NCBI GenBank assembly: GCA_002402045.2
Contig: NVUX02000074.1
Span: 124,001 to 188,000, forward strand
From: Paracoccaceae bacterium
Lineage (GTDB): Bacteria; Pseudomonadota; Alphaproteobacteria; Rhodobacterales; Rhodobacteraceae
Length of the DNA stretch: 64,000 bases
Direction of reading: 5' to 3'
Shown here piece by piece: positions 1 to 10,340 of this stretch. The number at the start of each line of letters is the position of its first letter. Position 1 is the first letter of the stretch. Below the pieces are notes generated by a model that did not search any database, was not told the DNA's origin, and saw only the letters and a list, made by a program, of their open reading frames with translations. Position numbers and translations under genes: made by a program.

Positions 1-561
1 GGCCCCGGCGCGCGGCAGGGCGGGTTGTGGGCCAACGCCTGTGCGCAGGCGGCGGCGCATAATGCGCTTACGCTTGAGGGCGAAAGCCCCGCGCGGGCAA
101 AGGTGCAAGTTGAGCGGGCGCAAGACCTTGAAAGCATTTGGCTTTCGGCGCAGCATGAGGGCTTTGCCAAGGGCTTTGGCCTTACCCATGAGCGGCGTCT
201 ATTGGTTGCCACCAATGGCCAGCAGTTTAGTGGTGAAGATCGCTTGTTTCCCCAAGTGCCGGTTGATGAAGATCCGCATCCGGCGGATGTACTTTCCAGC
301 CCGATCCGTGGCCATTCCTATATGCTGCATTTCCATCTCCACCCCGAGGTTGAAGCCGTGAAGGACGAGCACGGCATAGCGCTCACGCTTCCCAATGCGG
401 ATGTGTGGAATTTCAAGCAAGAGGGCGGCCTCACCTGCCTGCTGGACTCGATCTATCTTGACCGAACCCACACGGCCCCGCGCGCGACGAAACAAATTGT
501 TGTGATGGCGCGCACGTTGGACTATGTAGGCGCCATTCGCTGGCGTTTTACAAAAACCTAG
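1..561 (+). CDS. C-terminal part of a heparinase II/III family protein (5' truncated by window edge)
   Basis: Frame is open from base 1 (GPGARQGGLWANACAQAAAHNALTLEGE...); the ORF-track start at 25 is an internal TTG. Content and position directly before purH fit the Rhodobacteraceae heparinase-like gene. Confidence 0.6.
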   Translation, partial: GPGARQGGLWANACAQAAAHNALTLEGESPARAKVQVERAQDLESIWLSAQHEGFAKGFGLTHERRLLVATNGQQFSGEDRLFPQVPVDEDPHPADVLSSPIRGHSYMLHFHLHPEVEAVKDEHGIALTLPNADVWNFKQEGGLTCLLDSIYLDRTHTAPRATKQIVVMARTLDYVGAIRWRFTKT

Positions 562-592
562 CTCATTTCCACCTCCTTTCAAGGAAAAGTAA

Positions 593-2185
593 ATGCCTTC
601 CCAAAACCTCCCTATCCGCCGCGCGTTGCTGTCTGTTTCTGATAAATCAGGGCTTGTTGAGCTCGCGCAAAAACTGCACGATTTCGGCGTTGAGCTGCTT
701 TCAACCGGCGGCACAGCCAAGGCCTTACGGGGTGCCGGCCTGCCGGTGATTGATGTGTCCGATGTCACCAAATTTCCTGAAATGATGGACGGGCGGGTGA
801 AAACCCTGCACCCCAATGTGCATGGCGGCTTGCTGGCGCTGCGCGATAACCCCGAGCATGTGGCGGCCCTGAAGGCCCACGGCATTGGCGCGATTGATCT
901 GTTGGTGGTGAACCTTTATCCGTTTGAGGCCACGATGGCGGCTGGGGCGGATTATGACACCTGCATTGAGAATATAGACATCGGCGGCCCTGCAATGATC
1001 CGCGCGGCGGCCAAAAACCACGGCTTTGTGACCACGATTGTGGATGTTGAGGATTACGATGTTTTGCTTGGTGATATGGCCGAGCATAACGGGGCAACTT
1101 GCCCGAATTTCCGCAAAAAACGCGCGCAAATCGCGTTTGCGCGCACGGCTGCCTATGATGCGGCTGTGAGCACGTGGATGGCAGCGGCTATTGGCGTGGC
1201 GACCCCCCGCCGCCGTGCCGTGGCTGGCACATTGGCGCAAACCCTGCGCTATGGCGAAAACCCGCATCAGACCGCTTCGTTTTACACTGATGGGGGCAAC
1301 CGCCCCGGTGTGGCAACGGCTAAGCAGTTGCAGGGCAAAGAGCTTTCTTACAACAACATCAACGATACCGATGCCGCGATTGAACTGGTGGCAGAGTTTG
1401 ACCCCGCAAACGGCCCTGCCTGTGCGATTATCAAGCACGCCAACCCGTGTGGTGTGGCCCGTGGCGCCACAATGATCGAGGCGTATCAGAATGCATTTAA
1501 CTGCGATAACGTTTCGCCTTTTGGTGGTATTATCGCGCTTAATCAGCGGCTTGAGGCGGATACGGCCGCCGAGATTACCAAGATTTTTACCGAGGTTGTG
1601 ATTGCCCCCGAGGTTTCCGACGAGGCCCGTGAGATCTTTGCCAAAAAGAAAAACCTGCGCTTGCTGGTAACGGGTGGATTGCCCGATGTATCTGAGCCCG
1701 CGCAAACGTGGCGCAAGGTTTCTGGCGGCTGGCTGGTGCAGGATAAAGACAATGGTTTTGTGCTGCCGGAAGACCTGAAGGTGGTGACCAAGCGCGCGCC
1801 AACTGATGCGGAAATGGCCGATATGCTGTTTGCGTGGAAAGTGGCGAAGCACGTTAAATCAAACGCGATTGTGTATGTGAAAAACGGGGCCACGGTGGGC
1901 ATTGGCGCGGGGCAAATGAGCCGTGTAGATAGCACCCGCATTGCGGCGCGTAAGGCGCAGGATATGGCCGAGGTTTTGGGGCTTTCAGAGGTGCCAACCA
2001 TCGGGTCGGTGGTGGCGTCTGACGCGTTTTTCCCCTTTGCCGACGGGCTGATTACGGCCGCTGAAGCCGGGGCGACAGCGGTGATACAACCTGGTGGCTC
2101 GATGCGGGACCAAGAGGTGATTGACGCGGCCAATGAAGCGGGCCTCGCCATGGTCTTTACCGGCATGCGCCATTTCAGGCATTAG
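593..2185 (+). CDS. purH: Bifunctional phosphoribosylaminoimidazolecarboxamide formyltransferase/IMP cyclohydrolase
   Basis: Full-length 530 aa; [18 protein letters not shown] start, [41 protein letters not shown]. Confidence 0.97.
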   Translation: MPSQNLPIRRALLSVSDKSGLVELAQKLHDFGVELLSTGGTAKALRGAGLPVIDVSDVTKFPEMMDGRVKTLHPNVHGGLLALRDNPEHVAALKAHGIGAIDLLVVNLYPFEATMAAGADYDTCIENIDIGGPAMIRAAAKNHGFVTTIVDVEDYDVLLGDMAEHNGATCPNFRKKRAQIAFARTAAYDAAVSTWMAAAIGVATPRRRAVAGTLAQTLRYGENPHQTASFYTDGGNRPGVATAKQLQGKELSYNNINDTDAAIELVAEFDPANGPACAIIKHANPCGVARGATMIEAYQNAFNCDNVSPFGGIIALNQRLEADTAAEITKIFTEVVIAPEVSDEAREIFAKKKNLRLLVTGGLPDVSEPAQTWRKVSGGWLVQDKDNGFVLPEDLKVVTKRAPTDAEMADMLFAWKVAKHVKSNAIVYVKNGATVGIGAGQMSRVDSTRIAARKAQDMAEVLGLSEVPTIGSVVASDAFFPFADGLITAAEAGATAVIQPGGSMRDQEVIDAANEAGLAMVFTGMRHFRH

Positions 2186-2399
2186 TGCGTAGGGCCGCTC
2201 CGGCCGCGCCCCCTCGGGACCCCTTGCCATCTTCGGTGGGGGCTTCGGGGGGCCAGTATCTTCATGCTTGACCACACGCAATGAATAGGTCGAGTATTGT
2301 AGACATCACGTTATAATGTGTGTTTTTCACCTGCATTGAGTTTACTTAGGCATGGCAATGCCGCTATTGCGAAAGTGAATGTTTATTGAAAGGCATCCC

Positions 2400-3770
2400 A
2401 TGCGCACGCTGACCTGTTTTAAGTCTTATGACATCCGCGGCAAATTAGGGGATGAGCTGAATGAAGATATTGCCTATGCCATTGCCGCCGCCATTGCCGA
2501 TATTCGCAAGCCGAAAATCGTGGTGCTGGGGGCCGATAGCCGGCCAAGCAGTGAGGCGCTGAAGGCTGCGCTGGTTGCCGGATTTGTTGATCATGGGGTT
2601 AATGTGCTTGATTTGGGTATGTGCGGCACCGAAGAGGTTTATTTTGCCACCACACATCTGGCGGCTGACCTCGGGATTGAGGTGACGGCGTCGCATAACC
2701 CGATAGATTATAACGGCATGAAAATTGTTGGCCCCGGGTCTCGCCCACTTGATCCGCTTACGGAAATGGAAGCGCTGCGCCAGCGCGCTGAGACTGGCGG
2801 GTTTGAGAAGGCTGCCGTGGCTGTCACGGTAACGCGGGTAAACCCGCGTGAGGCGTATGCGGCCAAGGTGATTTCATTTGTTGATATTTCCAAGCTGAAG
2901 CCGCTAAAAATTCTGGTGAATGCAGGCAATGGCACGGCGGGGCCAACCTTTGATGTGATTAAGGCGCAGCTATTAGCGGCAGGCGCGCCGCTGGAATTTG
3001 TCGAGATGGACCACACGCCGGACCCAAGCTTTCCAAAGGGCATTCCCAATCCGCTTTTGCCTGAAAACCAGCCCCGCACCGCCGAGGCTGTGCGAGCCCA
3101 TGGCGCAGATTTTGGCGTAGCGTGGGACGGCGATTTTGACCGCTGTTTTTTCTTTGATGAAAACGGCCAGTTTATTGATGGTTATTACATTGTTGGCCTT
3201 TTGGCCCAGCAAGCGCTCAGCGCCCACCCGGGGGCTAGTATCATTCATGATCCGCGCCTGATTTGGGATACAATAGAGCTTGTCGAGCAAGCGGGGGGCA
3301 CGGCGCTGCAATCGCGTGTTGGGCACTCGCATATCAAAGCTTTGATGCGGGAAAGCGGGGCGATTTATGGCGGGGAAATGTCGGCGCACCACTACTTCAC
3401 CGATTTTATGCGCTGCGATAGCGGGATGATCCCGTGGTTGCTGATCGCCGAGTTGGTTTCGACATCGGGTAACGGATTGGCGGCGCTTGTGGCGGCGCGC
3501 CAAGCGCGGTTTCCTACATCTGGTGAGCAAAATTTTACCATCGCAGACCCGGCAGAGGCTTTGAAGCGGATTGAGGCTGCGCTGGCACCGGAGGCCAAAG
3601 AGGTTTCTCATGCGGATGGTCTTAGTTTGGATTTTGGAGACTGGCGGATGAATGTGCGCCCATCAGGTACGGAACCTTTGGTGCGGCTCAATATCGAATC
3701 TCGCGGTGACCCAGCTTTGGTTGCGCGCCAGCTTTTGCGTATTCAGGCTCTTTTGGAAACGTTTTCGTAA
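2400..3770 (+). CDS. Phosphomannomutase/phosphoglucomutase
   Basis: KSYDIRGKLGDELNED, TASHNPIDYNGMK (phosphoserine loop), DGDFDRCFFFDE (metal loop), RPSGTEPLVRLNIES. Start likely ATG at 2400 rather than 2379. Confidence 0.93.
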   Translation: MRTLTCFKSYDIRGKLGDELNEDIAYAIAAAIADIRKPKIVVLGADSRPSSEALKAALVAGFVDHGVNVLDLGMCGTEEVYFATTHLAADLGIEVTASHNPIDYNGMKIVGPGSRPLDPLTEMEALRQRAETGGFEKAAVAVTVTRVNPREAYAAKVISFVDISKLKPLKILVNAGNGTAGPTFDVIKAQLLAAGAPLEFVEMDHTPDPSFPKGIPNPLLPENQPRTAEAVRAHGADFGVAWDGDFDRCFFFDENGQFIDGYYIVGLLAQQALSAHPGASIIHDPRLIWDTIELVEQAGGTALQSRVGHSHIKALMRESGAIYGGEMSAHHYFTDFMRCDSGMIPWLLIAELVSTSGNGLAALVAARQARFPTSGEQNFTIADPAEALKRIEAALAPEAKEVSHADGLSLDFGDWRMNVRPSGTEPLVRLNIESRGDPALVARQLLRIQALLETFS

Positions 3771-3801
3771 CGCATTATGGAGGGCTCACCCTGCGCCATC
3801 G

Positions 3802-3856
3802 GCAGAGGCTTTGCCCCTCTGCGCGAGCGCATTCACCCCAGAGTATTTAGAAAAGA
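3802..3856. repeat. Copy 1 (plus orientation) of a hairpin plus CACCCC..GA.TATTT.GA.AA 3'-end element
   Basis: GCAGAGG...CCTCTGC hairpin (3802-3822) followed by GCGAGCGCATTCACCCCAGAGTATTTAGAAAA. Confidence 0.45.
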
Positions 3857-3872
3857 CTGAAATTGGGGGTTT

Positions 3873-5054
3873 CTACTTTAGCCGCGCTAGCAGTGCTGCG
3901 GAGGGGAAGCCGTCGGCTTCGATCCCTAGGCTGCGTTGGTAGGCGATGATGGCGGTGCGGGTTTTCGCACCGGCTACGCCATCGGTACCGCCGGTGGAAA
4001 ACCCGTGGGCGGTCAGCAGGGTTTGTAGATCGACGATCTCTTCCCGGCTCAGTTCTGCTGCGTTTCGGGCCCATGGGGTGATGAAATTACCGCCGCCGCC
4101 GATGCGATCTGCCAGATTGCCAACGGACATGGCGTAGCTCACCGAGTTATTATAACGCTGGATTACGCGGAAGTTTTTGTAGACTGCAAACACCGGATTA
4201 CCGGCGCCTGCGGGGAGTAGCAGTGAGGCCTCGGAATAGTTTGGCAATGTGCCACCATCGGCACGCGTAACGCCAAGTGAGCGCCAGTAGCGCGCGCTTT
4301 GACGATTGCTAATATCGGCTTTCGAGAAATCAAACCCTTGTGGTAGCATCACCTCCACGGCCCAAGGCTGGCCCTGCACCCAGCCGTTTTCGCGCAGGTA
4401 ATTGGCGGTGGAGGCCAGCGCGTCGGCGGGGTTTTCTGCCCAGATATTGCGCTTGCCGTCGCCGTCATAATCTACCGCTAATGCCAAAAAACTGGTGGGA
4501 ATGAACTGTGTGTGGCCCATGGCACCGGCCCAAGAGCCGCGCATATCAGCTTGTGCCACATGCCCCGCTTGCAAGATTTTAAGCGCGGCGATCAGCTGAC
4601 GGGTGCCATAGCGGGCGCGGCGGCCATCAAAGGCCAACGTGGCGAGGGCCTCGATGGTATAAATACCGCCTCGATTTTGGCCGTAATTGCTCTCTAAGCC
4701 CCAAATTGCGGTGACAATTTCGCTATCTACTTTGTAGCGGTTTTCTATCCGGCGCAGAAGGTGGCGCAGGCGGCGATGGTTTTGCCGGCCCTCGCGAATG
4801 CGGTTTTGGGAAACGGCTGTATCTAGGTAATCCCATATCGGTTTGCTGAATTCTGGCTGAAAACGGTCGAAGCCAATTACGTCTGCATTGGGGGTGACGC
4901 CCTGAAAGGCTGTGTCAAACAGTCGCGGGTCAATGCCCTGTGCGAGCGCCGTGGTGCGAAACTCCTGCCGCCAAACCTCAAAGGCGCTTTGGGCAGTTGC
5001 TGGAAGGTTTAGGCCAAGCAAAATGGCGAGCATAATAAGAAATCGGAGAGCCAT
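3873..5054 (-). CDS. Lytic murein transglycosylase (MltB-like) with C-terminal peptidoglycan-binding domain
   Basis: Signal peptide MALRFLIMLAILLGLNLPATAQ; IWGLESNYGQNRG catalytic Glu region; GHTQFIPTSF; C-terminal LQTLLTAHGFSTGGTDGVAGAKTRTAIIAYQ. Confidence 0.9.
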   Translation of the reverse strand: MALRFLIMLAILLGLNLPATAQSAFEVWRQEFRTTALAQGIDPRLFDTAFQGVTPNADVIGFDRFQPEFSKPIWDYLDTAVSQNRIREGRQNHRRLRHLLRRIENRYKVDSEIVTAIWGLESNYGQNRGGIYTIEALATLAFDGRRARYGTRQLIAALKILQAGHVAQADMRGSWAGAMGHTQFIPTSFLALAVDYDGDGKRNIWAENPADALASTANYLRENGWVQGQPWAVEVMLPQGFDFSKADISNRQSARYWRSLGVTRADGGTLPNYSEASLLLPAGAGNPVFAVYKNFRVIQRYNNSVSYAMSVGNLADRIGGGGNFITPWARNAAELSREEIVDLQTLLTAHGFSTGGTDGVAGAKTRTAIIAYQRSLGIEADGFPSAALLARLK

Positions 5055-5149
5055 GGTGATATGATCCCTGTCGGGTAATTGTTGGAAAAAAGTGCCTATA
5101 TAATAGTGCGGAGCGAAAAATAGTGGCCCAGTGGGCGAAGGATAATACC

Positions 5150-6607
5150 ATGCAGTTTACCAGAAGAAGCTTTATCAAGGCAACCGGTGCAAGCGTATTC
5201 TTGCCGGCGATCATCGGGCGGGCTTGGGCGGCTGAAAGCGGTGCGCCGCTGCCTATCCCCGAGGTGATGGACCTATCAAGCGGCACGGTTGGGGAGCTGA
5301 CAGCGCAGCTGGGCAAAAGCCCGATGCTGCAAGGGGTGAGCACGGAAACGGCGGGCTATTCGCAGGCGTATTTGGGGCCGGTTATTCGGGTGAAACGCGG
5401 GGAAACCGCGCACCTGAAGCTGGGTAATAGCATTGACGAGCCGGTTTCTGTGCACTGGCACGGGATGCATATTGAGGGCGATCAGGATGGCGGGCCGCAT
5501 AGCCCCGTGAACCCGGCGGAGGTGATTGATGCCGCGCTGGACATTGACCAGCCTGCCGCAACCCTTTGGTATCATTCCCACATTATGGGTCGCACTGGGG
5601 CGCATGTTTGGTATGGCCTTGCGGGGATGCTGTTGGTTGATGACCCTGAAGCCGCTGATAGCGGCCTGCCCAGCACCTACGGCGAGGATGATCTGCCGCT
5701 GGTGGTGCAAGACAGGATTTTTGGCAGCAACGGTGCGCTGGTCTATAAGCCACGCGGGGCGTCTCAAATGATGGGCTATCGCGGCAATGAAATTTTGGTG
5801 AATGGTGCGATTAGGCCTGAGGCTTCGGTGCCTGCTGGCCTTGTGCGGCTGCGGATTTTGAATGGCTCTAATGCGCGAATTTATAACTTTGGCTTTGAAG
5901 ACGGGCGCACATTTATGCAGGTTGGCACCGATGGTGGCTTGCTGCCCGCGCCCGCTTCTATGAGCCGCCTCACACTTTCTCCCGGGGAACGCGCCGAAAT
6001 TGTTGTTGATTTCAGTGATGGTGCGGCGGTGCGCTTGCTTTCGGGGCCCGATAATAACGCCCCAATGGGGGGGATGGGCCGCATGATGGCCAGCCCGCAA
6101 TCTGATGCTAACGGGGTGTTTGAGGTGATGCGCTTTGCGGTAAACACAGGCCTTACGGCTAAGATTTTAACGCTTCCAAATACCATCGCCGGCGCGCCGG
6201 TGCCAGACTTTGGCGCGCCCGTGCGCCGCCGTCGCTTCCAGCTAAATATGATGGGCGGCATGATGGCGGGCGGCGGCCATGCCATGTCTATTAACGGGCA
6301 AAGCATGGATATGGCGGTGATTAATGAGCAAGCCACGCGGGGCAAAACCGAGCTTTGGGAAATAGCTGGGGATGGAATGAAGCATCCTTTTCACGTGCAC
6401 GGCACCTCGTTTCAGATGCTCTCCAATGGGGGCCGCGCGCTGGACCCTGCGCAAATTGGCTTGAAAGATGTGGTGCTGGTAGACGGCAGGGCCGAGATAC
6501 TGATAAGGTTTGACCGTACGGCAGATGACGCCGCGCCTTACATGTATCATTGCCATATTCTGGAGCATGAAGATGCAGGTATGATGGGGCAGTTTACGGT
6601 AGTTTAG
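5150..6607 (+). CDS. Tat-exported multicopper oxidase (CueO-like)
   Basis: Twin-arginine signal RRSFIKATG; HWHGMHIEGDQDGG, WYHSHIMGRTG, HPFHVHG, YHCHILEHEDAGMM copper motifs. Start likely 5150. Confidence 0.92.
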   Translation: MQFTRRSFIKATGASVFLPAIIGRAWAAESGAPLPIPEVMDLSSGTVGELTAQLGKSPMLQGVSTETAGYSQAYLGPVIRVKRGETAHLKLGNSIDEPVSVHWHGMHIEGDQDGGPHSPVNPAEVIDAALDIDQPAATLWYHSHIMGRTGAHVWYGLAGMLLVDDPEAADSGLPSTYGEDDLPLVVQDRIFGSNGALVYKPRGASQMMGYRGNEILVNGAIRPEASVPAGLVRLRILNGSNARIYNFGFEDGRTFMQVGTDGGLLPAPASMSRLTLSPGERAEIVVDFSDGAAVRLLSGPDNNAPMGGMGRMMASPQSDANGVFEVMRFAVNTGLTAKILTLPNTIAGAPVPDFGAPVRRRRFQLNMMGGMMAGGGHAMSINGQSMDMAVINEQATRGKTELWEIAGDGMKHPFHVHGTSFQMLSNGGRALDPAQIGLKDVVLVDGRAEILIRFDRTADDAAPYMYHCHILEHEDAGMMGQFTVV

Positions 6608-6627
6608 CGCAGGAAAGACCACTTCGA

Positions 6628-8451
6628 ATGCGATTTTTTGAGAACTTGTTCGACCCGTTTGCGGCTGCAAGCGGCCCGCCGCCCAAAACCCTGATCGCTT
6701 TTGGTAAATGGTTGTTTTCCGGCGCGGGCAAAGCGGTGGCGATGATGGGTGTGGTTTCGGTGCTCATTGGCATAGCCGAGGTGATGGCGGCATGGATTAT
6801 GGGCCTAATAATTGAGCGCATTTCCACCCTTGGCCGCAGCGCGTTTATGGATGGCTACACCCTGCCGCTGATCGGCATGGTGGCCTTTATGCTGCTGTTG
6901 CGGCCTGCGCTTATCCTGTTTCAGGCGGGGCTGAATTCGCTTTCATTTGGGCCGGGGCTTTCGGTGCTTGGGCTGTTTCGGGTGCATAAATATACCCTCG
7001 GGCAAAGCCTCAGCTTTTTTGAGGATGATTTTGCAGGCCGGATAAATCAGAAACAAATGCAAACCACCGCGGCGCTGGGCGAGCTGCTGATGGAGCTGCT
7101 AAACGCGGTGGCATTTGCGGGGGCCATGGTGCTGGGCGGTGCTGCGGTGCTGTTTGCCTCTGATTGGCGGCTTTCAATGGTGATGTTTGTATGGCTGGTG
7201 CTTTACATCATTGCGCTGCGCTGGGGCCTTCCCAAAATCCGCAAGCTTGGTAAGGCGCGTGCTGAAACCCGCTCGGCGATCTCGGGGAACTTTGTCGATA
7301 GTATCGCCAATATCCAGACGGTAAAGTTGTTTGCCCATACTGACCGAGAGGAATCTGAGGCGCGCAAAACCCTTGAGAATTTCCGGCAGGCGGCGCTTAA
7401 TTTTGGCCGCCAAGTGTTTAGGTTTCGCATTGTTGTTGCCTTGCTGGCGGGGCTGCTGCCTGTGGCACTTGTTGGCGCGTCGGTGGCGCTTTGGTATAGC
7501 GGGGCTACTGAAACGGGGGCGATTGTAACGGCGGGGATATTGGCTTCACGGCTTGGGGCCATGACGGGCTGGTTTTCTTTTATGTTGATGGGGCTTTTTG
7601 CCGATATCGGCACGGCAGAGGACGGCATTGCGACCTTGGCCAAGGATTATACTTTGCTGGACCGCCCGAGCGCCAAGCCGCCCGAAAACGTAACCGGAGA
7701 GATTAACTTTCAGCAGGTGGATTTTCATTATGGCCGTGAGGGCGGCGGCGGGCTGAACGGGTTTGACCTTGTGGTGAAACCCGGCGAAAAACTGGCGCTT
7801 ATCGGTCGCTCGGGGGCCGGGAAATCCACCGTGGTTTCGCTGCTCCTGCGGATGCGGGATGTGGAGGGCGGCGGGATTTTTCTGGATGGGACAGATATCC
7901 GCGACCTCACCCAAGACGGGCTGCGCCAGCAAATTGGCATGGTCACGCAAGACACCCAGATGTTTAACCGCTCAGCGCGCGATAACATTTTGTATGGCCG
8001 CCCAGAGGCCACAGAAGCGGAGCTGATAGCGGCCTGTGAGCAGGCGCAAGCTCTTGAATTTATTGCTGACCTTGAAGATAATAGGGGCCGCAAGGGCTTT
8101 GAGGCTCGGCTTGGGGAGCGCGGCGTTAAGCTTTCGGGCGGGCAGCGGCAAAGGGTTGCGATTGCGCGGGTTATCCTGAAAAACGCACCTATTTTGGTGC
8201 TGGACGAGGCAACTTCGGCGCTGGACAGCGAAGTAGAAGCCGCAATTCAGGACACGCTCGACAGCCTGATGCAGGGCAAAACTGTGATCGCAATTGCGCA
8301 CCGGCTCAGCACCATCGCGCGGATGGATAGGATTGTAGTGCTAGACGGAGGCGGCATTGCGGAGCAGGGCACACACGAGGAATTGCTGGCACAAAAAGGC
8401 CTTTATGCGGGCTTTTGGGCGCGGCAATCTGGCGGGTTTATTGGGGCTTAA
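6628..8451 (+). CDS. ABC exporter, fused permease/ATPase
   Basis: N-terminal TM region; GRSGAGKST Walker A; LSGGQRQRVAIARVILKNAPILVLDEATSALD signature and Walker B. Confidence 0.93.
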   Translation: MRFFENLFDPFAAASGPPPKTLIAFGKWLFSGAGKAVAMMGVVSVLIGIAEVMAAWIMGLIIERISTLGRSAFMDGYTLPLIGMVAFMLLLRPALILFQAGLNSLSFGPGLSVLGLFRVHKYTLGQSLSFFEDDFAGRINQKQMQTTAALGELLMELLNAVAFAGAMVLGGAAVLFASDWRLSMVMFVWLVLYIIALRWGLPKIRKLGKARAETRSAISGNFVDSIANIQTVKLFAHTDREESEARKTLENFRQAALNFGRQVFRFRIVVALLAGLLPVALVGASVALWYSGATETGAIVTAGILASRLGAMTGWFSFMLMGLFADIGTAEDGIATLAKDYTLLDRPSAKPPENVTGEINFQQVDFHYGREGGGGLNGFDLVVKPGEKLALIGRSGAGKSTVVSLLLRMRDVEGGGIFLDGTDIRDLTQDGLRQQIGMVTQDTQMFNRSARDNILYGRPEATEAELIAACEQAQALEFIADLEDNRGRKGFEARLGERGVKLSGGQRQRVAIARVILKNAPILVLDEATSALDSEVEAAIQDTLDSLMQGKTVIAIAHRLSTIARMDRIVVLDGGGIAEQGTHEELLAQKGLYAGFWARQSGGFIGA

Positions 8452-9233
8452 GAGATCACAACCAGCGATATTTTGTTTTTCTTCAGCATGGCGGCAATGG
8501 GTTCATCAGGTGCTGCATCTGTTATCAAAACACTAAAGTTCTGCGGGGATTGGATGGACACCGGCGAGCGGCCGTCAAATTTCGAGCTGTCGGCCACAAC
8601 GATACTAACTTGCGCTTTTTTTGTCACCACAGAAGAAATATCCGCTTCCTGAATGTCAAAAAGCATAAATCCTGACTGGGCGTTTATAGCGGCCACGGAT
8701 GAGATCGAATATTGCACGTTAAATCGTTTGATAAAGTTGAGCGCGTCTTGCCCGAAGGCGGCGCCATCTAGCACGCGCAGCTCACCACCTGCTAAAAATA
8801 CACGATTGTTGTTCCGGCCGGTCAGCAGATGTGCGACGGCGACGGAATTGGTGACGATATAAAGATCTTGGTGGTTTTGCAGGGCTTTCGCCACATAGGC
8901 GATGGTTGAGCCAACATCCAAAAACAGAGAATCACCATTTTTGATCATATCAGCTACATGTGCTGCCAGCGCTTCTTTGGCTGCCGTGTTGCGGTCCATG
9001 CGCCGCTGAAAGGGTGGCTCTACAACGGAAACTGACCCTGTTAAAGACACGCCGCCGTGTACTTTGTTGACCAAGCCGCTGGCTTCCAACGTCTTTATAT
9101 TTCGGCGAATGGTTTCATCCGAAACCTTGAGTTGCCGCGCCAGAAAACCGATCCGGCAAGAGCCTCCAGCCCGTTGAACCTCACGCAGAATCTCTTGTTC
9201 GCGCTGGTTGGTGATTGTATCTCGCTTAGGCAT
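8448..9233 (-). CDS. DeoR/GlpR family transcriptional regulator
   Basis: N-terminal HTH (RQLKVSDETIRRNIKTLEASGLVNKVHGGV) and DeoR C-terminal sensor domain (FLDVGSTIAYVAKAL). Start likely 9233. Confidence 0.9.
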   Translation of the reverse strand: MPKRDTITNQREQEILREVQRAGGSCRIGFLARQLKVSDETIRRNIKTLEASGLVNKVHGGVSLTGSVSVVEPPFQRRMDRNTAAKEALAAHVADMIKNGDSLFLDVGSTIAYVAKALQNHQDLYIVTNSVAVAHLLTGRNNNRVFLAGGELRVLDGAAFGQDALNFIKRFNVQYSISSVAAINAQSGFMLFDIQEADISSVVTKKAQVSIVVADSSKFDGRSPVSIQSPQNFSVLITDAAPDEPIAAMLKKNKISLVVIS

Positions 9234-9400
9234 ACATTGCCTCCAGTACAATAAACCCACATAATCCCATATTAACTTCGCATTAACACAACTTAGACCC
9301 GACTTAACGTAAAGTCAACTGCCGCAAAATTACTCCCATGAGGGTTTATGTTGAATTGCACGAGGCGTTGAGGCAACGTGAGCGCTAAAACGAGGACTGT

Positions 9401-10279
9401 ATGACGAACCCGGTTTTGAACAGAATAGCCGCCCTGCCTATCTGGCAAGGTGAGATTGTAACGTCCCCTTTAGGCGGCGGGCGCACCAACCTGAATTTCA
9501 CCGTTTCGGATGCTACGGGCAAATATGTAGTGCGGCTGGGAGAGGACATTCCGGCCCATCATGTGATGCGGTTTAATGAGCTGTCCGCCAGCCGTGCGGC
9601 CCATGCGGCGGGGCTTTCGCCCGAGGTTGTTTTTGCCGATGAGGGCATTACGGTGATCCGGCATATTGAGTGCAAAACCCTGGAAGAGGCCGATGTCGCC
9701 AAGCCGAAATACTTAAGCCGAATTGTGGCGCTGATGAAGCGGTGCCACGGTGATGTGCCGCAGCATTTGCGCGGCCCGGCGCTGGTGTTTTGGGTGTTTC
9801 ATGTGATCCGCGATTATGCCGCCACGCTAAAAGCGCATAACAGCCGCCACTTGGCCAAGGTTGGCGAATATCTGGCCATCGCCAAGGGGTTGGAGGCTGA
9901 TATCGGCCCGATCAAGCTGGTATTTGGCCATAATGACCTGATGGCGGCCAATATTCTGGATGACGGCCAACGCCTATGGCTGATTGACTGGGACTACGCC
10001 GGCTTTAATTCTCCACTGTTTGATCTTGGCGGGCTGGCCAGCAATAATGGGCTGAATGCTGCACAAGAGCAGGAAATGCTGGCGCTTTATTACGGTGCGC
10101 CGCCTGATGCGGCTCTGCTGCACCGCTACCACGCCATGAAATGCGCGTCGCTGATGCGCGAGGTGATGTGGAGCATGGTTTCGGAGGAGATCTCGGAGCT
10201 GGATGTGGATTACGCGGGTTATACGGCTGAAAACCTCGAGCGGTTTGCGCAGGCGTATGCGCGGCACCTTGAGACATGA
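9401..10279 (+). CDS. Choline kinase/LicA-like phosphotransferase family protein
   Basis: GGRTNLNFTV, LVFGHNDLMAANILDDGQRLWLIDWDYAGFNSPLFDLGGLASNN (Brenner motif HND..N plus IDWDY). Confidence 0.88.
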   Translation: MTNPVLNRIAALPIWQGEIVTSPLGGGRTNLNFTVSDATGKYVVRLGEDIPAHHVMRFNELSASRAAHAAGLSPEVVFADEGITVIRHIECKTLEEADVAKPKYLSRIVALMKRCHGDVPQHLRGPALVFWVFHVIRDYAATLKAHNSRHLAKVGEYLAIAKGLEADIGPIKLVFGHNDLMAANILDDGQRLWLIDWDYAGFNSPLFDLGGLASNNGLNAAQEQEMLALYYGAPPDAALLHRYHAMKCASLMREVMWSMVSEEISELDVDYAGYTAENLERFAQAYARHLET

Positions 10280-10340
10280 GTGTCGGCGTAATTTAAAATC
10301 CTTTGCTGCCCTTTAGTTGAAAGTTTGCCAAGAATATTTG

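Noticed and set aside
725-1852. Long antisense ORF (375 aa) opposite purH
   Set aside because: Entirely antisense to an unmistakable purH; residue composition (rich in H/R/Q) is typical of shadow frames in a biased-codon genome.
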